Assembly: GCA_025353085.1 (NCBI GenBank)
Contig: JANXRI010000399.1
Location: 1 to 7,839 of the forward strand
From: Betaproteobacteria bacterium
GTDB lineage: Bacteria > Pseudomonadota > Gammaproteobacteria > Burkholderiales > SG8-41
Length of the DNA stretch: 7,839 nucleotides
Direction: 5' to 3'
Under the pieces are notes generated by a model that had not been told where the DNA came from, did not search any database, and worked only from the letters and a program-made list of their open reading frames with translations. A program made the translations under genes and the position numbers. Positions 5,372-7,839 of this stretch are shown here, piece by piece. Position 1 is the first letter of the stretch. Every line of letters starts with the position of its first letter.

Positions 5372-5782
5372 GTGGTCGAGCCGGACGGCCTGCTAACCCA
5401 GGCTATCGCGCTACTGGCATCGGCCGGCAACGAACTCGACTATCGGAATGTCATAGAGCGCGCTTACTACAGCGCCTATCACGCAGCGTCTGCATTTGAA
5501 GAGCATCTCCCTTTTCGCAGTAAAGCTCAACCTCAGAAGGGCACACATGAAGCTCTGTTGCAGAGGCTGGAACGCCCCGACACGCAACTGGACTATGGCC
5601 TGAAAACGATTAGCAAGGATGTAGGCACGCAGCTAAGAATGTTCAAGGCGATTCGCGAGCTTGCTACGTATGAGTTGAAGGAAACTATTGGAATCCATCA
5701 GGCTGAGGAAGCGATCCTCATTGCCAAGGATATCCTGGCCGAATGTAATCAAGGCCAGCGGAAGCTAAAGACCTTGAAGTAA
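5372..5782 (+). CDS. HEPN-domain protein
   Basis: A 136-aa all-helical protein starts at GTG, one base after the upstream stop. An in-frame TAG at 5348-5350 rules out longer versions, and translation is probably coupled. Residues 24-46 (YRNVIERAYYSAYHAASAFE and on) match the first conserved helix of HEPN proteins, with the Tyr-Tyr and His37 typical of the PF05168-like group. Residues 90-122 (FKAIRELATYELKETI, then a helix rich in Ala) match the closing helices. The RNase-type motif R-x(4-6)-H is not seen: Arg95 is followed at the His position by Tyr100, giving the R-x-x-A-x-Y form found in many PF05168-type members. A metal-independent RNase activity is therefore uncertain, and a binding or scaffold role is possible. 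HEPN proteins are common in toxin-antitoxin, abortive infection and stress systems. Confidence 0.75.
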   Translation: MVEPDGLLTQAIALLASAGNELDYRNVIERAYYSAYHAASAFEEHLPFRSKAQPQKGTHEALLQRLERPDTQLDYGLKTISKDVGTQLRMFKAIRELATYELKETIGIHQAEEAILIAKDILAECNQGQRKLKTLK

Positions 5783-5787
5783 CGCAA

Positions 5788-6042
5788 ATGATTCCATGGA
5801 AAGTGACGCAACTCAAAGTGCTGGCCGGCCACCGGCTAGAAGTGGGCTTTGCCGATGGACTATCCGGTGTCGTGGACATGTCGAAGGAGCGACTTGAAGG
5901 CATCCTTGCGCTGCTTGCCGGCGAAAAGTTCTTTGCGCTGGCGCGTATCAACGACGGCGTAGTCACCTGGCCGAACGGAGCCGAGGTCGCCCCGGACGCT
6001 ATGTACGACGAAGTGCGTGCCGTACAGCACGCCTCCGCCTGA
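5788..6042 (+). CDS. DUF2442 domain protein
   Basis: This is a compact 84-aa protein, five bases after the HEPN stop, with only a weak ribosome binding site. It fits the DUF2442 pattern: an N-terminal beta meander with LEVGFADGLSGVVDMS (17-32), a helix with LLAGEKFFALARI (42-54), then VTWPNGAEVAPDAMY (59-73), whose WPNG and apD-x-(L/M)-Y endings are diagnostic. DUF2442 proteins are usually encoded next to a DUF4160 protein in pairs with toxin-antitoxin character, and some are thought to bind DNA or RNA. No DUF4160 gene is in the window, so here it may serve the HEPN/TPR-like pair or be a leftover antitoxin. Confidence 0.85.
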   Translation: MIPWKVTQLKVLAGHRLEVGFADGLSGVVDMSKERLEGILALLAGEKFFALARINDGVVTWPNGAEVAPDAMYDEVRAVQHASA

Positions 6043-6051
6043 GAAATAGCC

Positions 6052-6285
6052 ATGCGAAATGATCCGGTCTTAATCGTCCGTGCAATCTGGGACGACGAAG
6101 TAAACGTTTGGGTAGCCACCAGCGACGATGTGCCGGGTCTGGCGACAGAAGCAAGCTCCCTGAATGAACTCATCAATAAACTCAAAGTGATGATTCCCGA
6201 GCTGATGGATGAGAACGGCTACGCCGATGGCGGCGACATTCCGTTTCGCCTGTTAAGCGAGTGCACGGCTGTCGCGTCGAGATAA
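6052..6285 (+). CDS. DUF1902 (HicB-like) protein
   Basis: A 77-aa protein begins nine bases after the DUF2442 stop, with a weak GAGA ribosome binding site (6041-6044) seven bases upstream. The signature is AIWDDEVNVWVATSDDVPGL (residues 11-30), followed by TEASSLNELINKLKVMIPEL, which is the DUF1902 family. The fold is a partial RNase H-like beta sheet plus helix, as in HicB antitoxins. Such proteins normally accompany a HicA-type mRNA interferase. No HicA-like gene lies on either side: upstream is DUF2442, and 21 bases downstream is the convergent hrpA stop. It is the last gene of the operon, and no terminator was seen in the 21-base gap. Confidence 0.82.
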   Translation: MRNDPVLIVRAIWDDEVNVWVATSDDVPGLATEASSLNELINKLKVMIPELMDENGYADGGDIPFRLLSECTAVASR

Positions 6286-6306
6286 GCTCAAGTGTAATGA
6301 CTGGCT

Positions 6307-7839
6307 TTACCGCACGACCGATTCCCAGATCTTCTTCAGCCGTTTAATCGACACCGGCATCGGCGTGCGCAATTCCTGGGCGAAGAGCGAGACGCGCAGT
6401 TCTTCGATCTGCCAGCGAAAATCTTCAAGCGCGGTCTCGACCGCTCCGGCTTTGCGTAATTTGTCGCTGCGATCCTGATATGACTTCCACAATTCCGCGA
6501 CGCTCACAGCGTGCTTCTCGTCACGCGCCGGGTTGGCCGGAAACTTATCAAGCCGGATCGTCATCGCCTTCAGATAGCGGGGCAAGTGCTGAAGCTGTTC
6601 CCACGGCGTAGCGCTGACAAATCCGTTGTAAACGACTCGCTGCAGTTGCGCGCGGATGTCCGCGGCCACGCGGTTGAATGCTGCCGGTACATTCCCGAGC
6701 CGCAAACTCGCGCGATGATGTTCGTCGGCGATGGCGACCAGCATGCGACACGCCGCATCGCGCACCGCGGGCAGCCGCGTGCGCGCACGCTGCTTCTGCG
6801 CCTCGTACTCACTCTGGACGCGCGGCAGTTCGTCATCGCCGATAAAAGCGCGGTCGCAAATCGCCGCGATCAAGTCCGCTTTGAGTTCATCCGCACTGGC
6901 TATCCCGCGCAACTGCATGACTGCCTGGTTCATGCCCGGCAGTGATTTGTCGAGTTGCTTCATCTGCTCTTTGAGTTCAAGGCGCAGCAAGCGGATGACC
7001 CCGAGCCGCATCGCCGAGTCCGCCGCGTCGCGGGTATCGAACAGCCGAATTGCGACGCTCGCGCCATCGTCGGCCAGAGCGGGAAAACCGGTGAGCCTGC
7101 GCCCGGCACGCTCGAAAGCGATTTGTGCCGGCACGTCGCCGCAGTCCCACGCGGTCAAACCGGTTCGCTCGATGCCGGGATCGGCTTTGGCGAACGTGAG
7201 CTGAGCGGCCTGGCCGAGTTGAGATTTGAGTGCGGCAAGATCGCGCCCCGTCGCGAGTTCGCGCCCCGCATCGTCGATCACGCGATAGCTCATGCGCAAA
7301 TGAGCCGGGATGTCGGCGTCGTCCCAGATATCGGGAGAAACGATTTCGCCGCTGCGCATTTTAATGTAGTGCGCGAGTGCGCTGGTCAGTGAGAAGTGAG
7401 TACAACCGTCTGCCCCCATCCCGGCCTTTCCCCGCACGCGGGGGAGGGAGACAGAAGTTCCGTCCCCCTCATTCCTCAATCCTGAATCCTCAATCCCGCC
7501 TCCGGCGTCCTGCTCTTCGAGAAATCGCGTCACCTGATCCTGCAGCGGCAATAACTGCTTGCGAATCGCCTTGGGCAATGCCTTGAAAAACGCGCCGACT
7601 TTCTCGCGTATCAGTCCCGGCACCAGCCATTCGAACGCGGCGGCGTCGAGCTGGTTAAGCAGTGCGAGCGGCACGGTGACCGTCACGCCATCGAGCGGAT
7701 GCGCGGGCTCGAAGCGATACCGCAGCTTGAGTTGTACGCCGCCGAAATCGAGCTGCTCCGGGAACTGAGCTGCGCTGACGCCGGTTGCGTTCTGGCGCAT
7801 TAGATATTCGCGCGTCATGAACAGCAGTTTCGGCGCGGC
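6307..7839 (-). CDS. hrpA: ATP-dependent RNA helicase HrpA, C-terminal part
   Basis: The frame enters from the right edge and runs 510 codons to TAA (6309-6307). An ATG at 7818 is internal, since the frame continues upstream as AAPKLLFM. The sequence is the C-terminal region of HrpA (DUF3418), a DEAH-box RNA helicase acting on mRNA and ribosomes: KLLFMTREYLMR, then FEPAHPLDGVTVTVPLALLN, LREKVGAFFKALPKAIRK, IPAHLRMSYRVID, and the closing FAQELRTPMPVSIKRLKKIW. The DEAH motor domains lie outside the window. Bases 7388-7498 encode 37 in-frame residues made of repeat DNA, just before SALAHYIKM. The reading frame is intact, so the protein is probably made with this insert as a loop. It is convergent with the HEPN operon. 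Confidence 0.92.
   Translation of the reverse strand, partial: AAPKLLFMTREYLMRQNATGVSAAQFPEQLDFGGVQLKLRYRFEPAHPLDGVTVTVPLALLNQLDAAAFEWLVPGLIREKVGAFFKALPKAIRKQLLPLQDQVTRFLEEQDAGGGIEDSGLRNEGDGTSVSLPRVRGKAGMGADGCTHFSLTSALAHYIKMRSGEIVSPDIWDDADIPAHLRMSYRVIDDAGRELATGRDLAALKSQLGQAAQLTFAKADPGIERTGLTAWDCGDVPAQIAFERAGRRLTGFPALADDGASVAIRLFDTRDAADSAMRLGVIRLLRLELKEQMKQLDKSLPGMNQAVMQLRGIASADELKADLIAAICDRAFIGDDELPRVQSEYEAQKQRARTRLPAVRDAACRMLVAIADEHHRASLRLGNVPAAFNRVAADIRAQLQRVVYNGFVSATPWEQLQHLPRYLKAMTIRLDKFPANPARDEKHAVSVAELWKSYQDRSDKLRKAGAVETALEDFRWQIEELRVSLFAQELRTPMPVSIKRLKKIWESVVR
7388..7401. repeat. Two heptamer repeats inside hrpA
   Basis: agtgaga (7388-7394) and agtgagt (7395-7401) are near-identical 7-base units in tandem. 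They lie at one edge of the repeat block in hrpA and encode part of HFSLTS on the minus strand. Confidence 0.55.
7411..7447. repeat. REP-like palindrome inside the hrpA coding region
   Basis: The element starts GCCCCCATCCC and ends in a hairpin with CCCCGC (7430-7435) and GCGGGG (7438-7443), then GAGGG. Head and hairpin match the intergenic elements at 311-408 and 1533-1580. Here it is translated in frame on the minus strand as LPRVRGKAGMGA. Confidence 0.65.
7471..7498. repeat. Four imperfect heptamer repeats inside hrpA
   Basis: attcctc (7471-7477), aatcctg (7478-7484), aatcctc (7485-7491) and aatcccg (7492-7498) are tandem variants of one 7-base unit. They encode GIEDSGLRN on the minus strand. 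A change of one unit would shift the helicase frame. Confidence 0.75.

Noticed and set aside
3997..6285. Island as an insertion sequence or integrated element with defined ends
   Set aside because: No transposase, integrase, terminal inverted repeats or flanking direct repeats could be found at the junctions by eye.
7816..7818. ATG at 7818 as the start of a 503-aa gene
   Set aside because: The frame continues to the window edge with HrpA-like residues, so this Met is internal.

Overview
The window looks like chromosome of a betaproteobacterium, probably Burkholderiales. It carries an orphan Bug/TctC-type solute-binding protein, an HrpA helicase with the proteobacterial C-terminal DUF3418 region, GC-rich codon use, and dispersed REP-like GC-rich palindromes. 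No rRNA, tRNA, CRISPR array or transposase was seen.

Left third (1-2652, all minus strand). In transcription order these are a Bug/TctC periplasmic solute-binding protein, a 339-aa protein of the family that accompanies UGSC proteins, and the start of a UGSC-family (seleno)protein that runs off the left edge. The gaps between them hold REP-like hairpins and a tandem 7-mer. The set reads as a small catabolic or uptake locus of unknown substrate.

Middle (2653-3996, plus strand). A divergent intergenic region with a possible promoter and two perfect inverted repeats leads to a cytosolic papain-fold (C1) peptidase. This is followed by an SGNH/GDSL hydrolase that is broken off after its third conserved block.

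Island (about 3997-6285). The SGNH gene is cut by a fragment of a type I restriction gene (hsdR) in the opposite orientation. That fragment holds only about the first 104 codons, with a one-base frameshift. Upstream of it lies a 32-codon ORF. A divergent four-gene plus-strand operon follows: a TPR-like protein of unknown function, a HEPN-domain protein, a DUF2442 protein and a DUF1902 (HicB-like) protein. Spacings are 1, 5 and 9 nt. DUF2442 and DUF1902 proteins are normally one half of two-gene toxin-antitoxin-like pairs, and here neither usual partner is present. This operon, beside restriction-modification debris, is the best candidate in the window for an undescribed defence or toxin-antitoxin-like system.

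Right (6307-7839, minus strand). The C-terminal 510 codons of hrpA, convergent with the island. The gene contains a 111-base (37-codon) in-frame block made of two heptamer repeats, a REP-like hairpin and four more heptamers. Intergenic repeat DNA therefore appears to have been absorbed into a conserved helicase. The same REP-plus-heptamer combination occurs between the two UGSC-locus genes.
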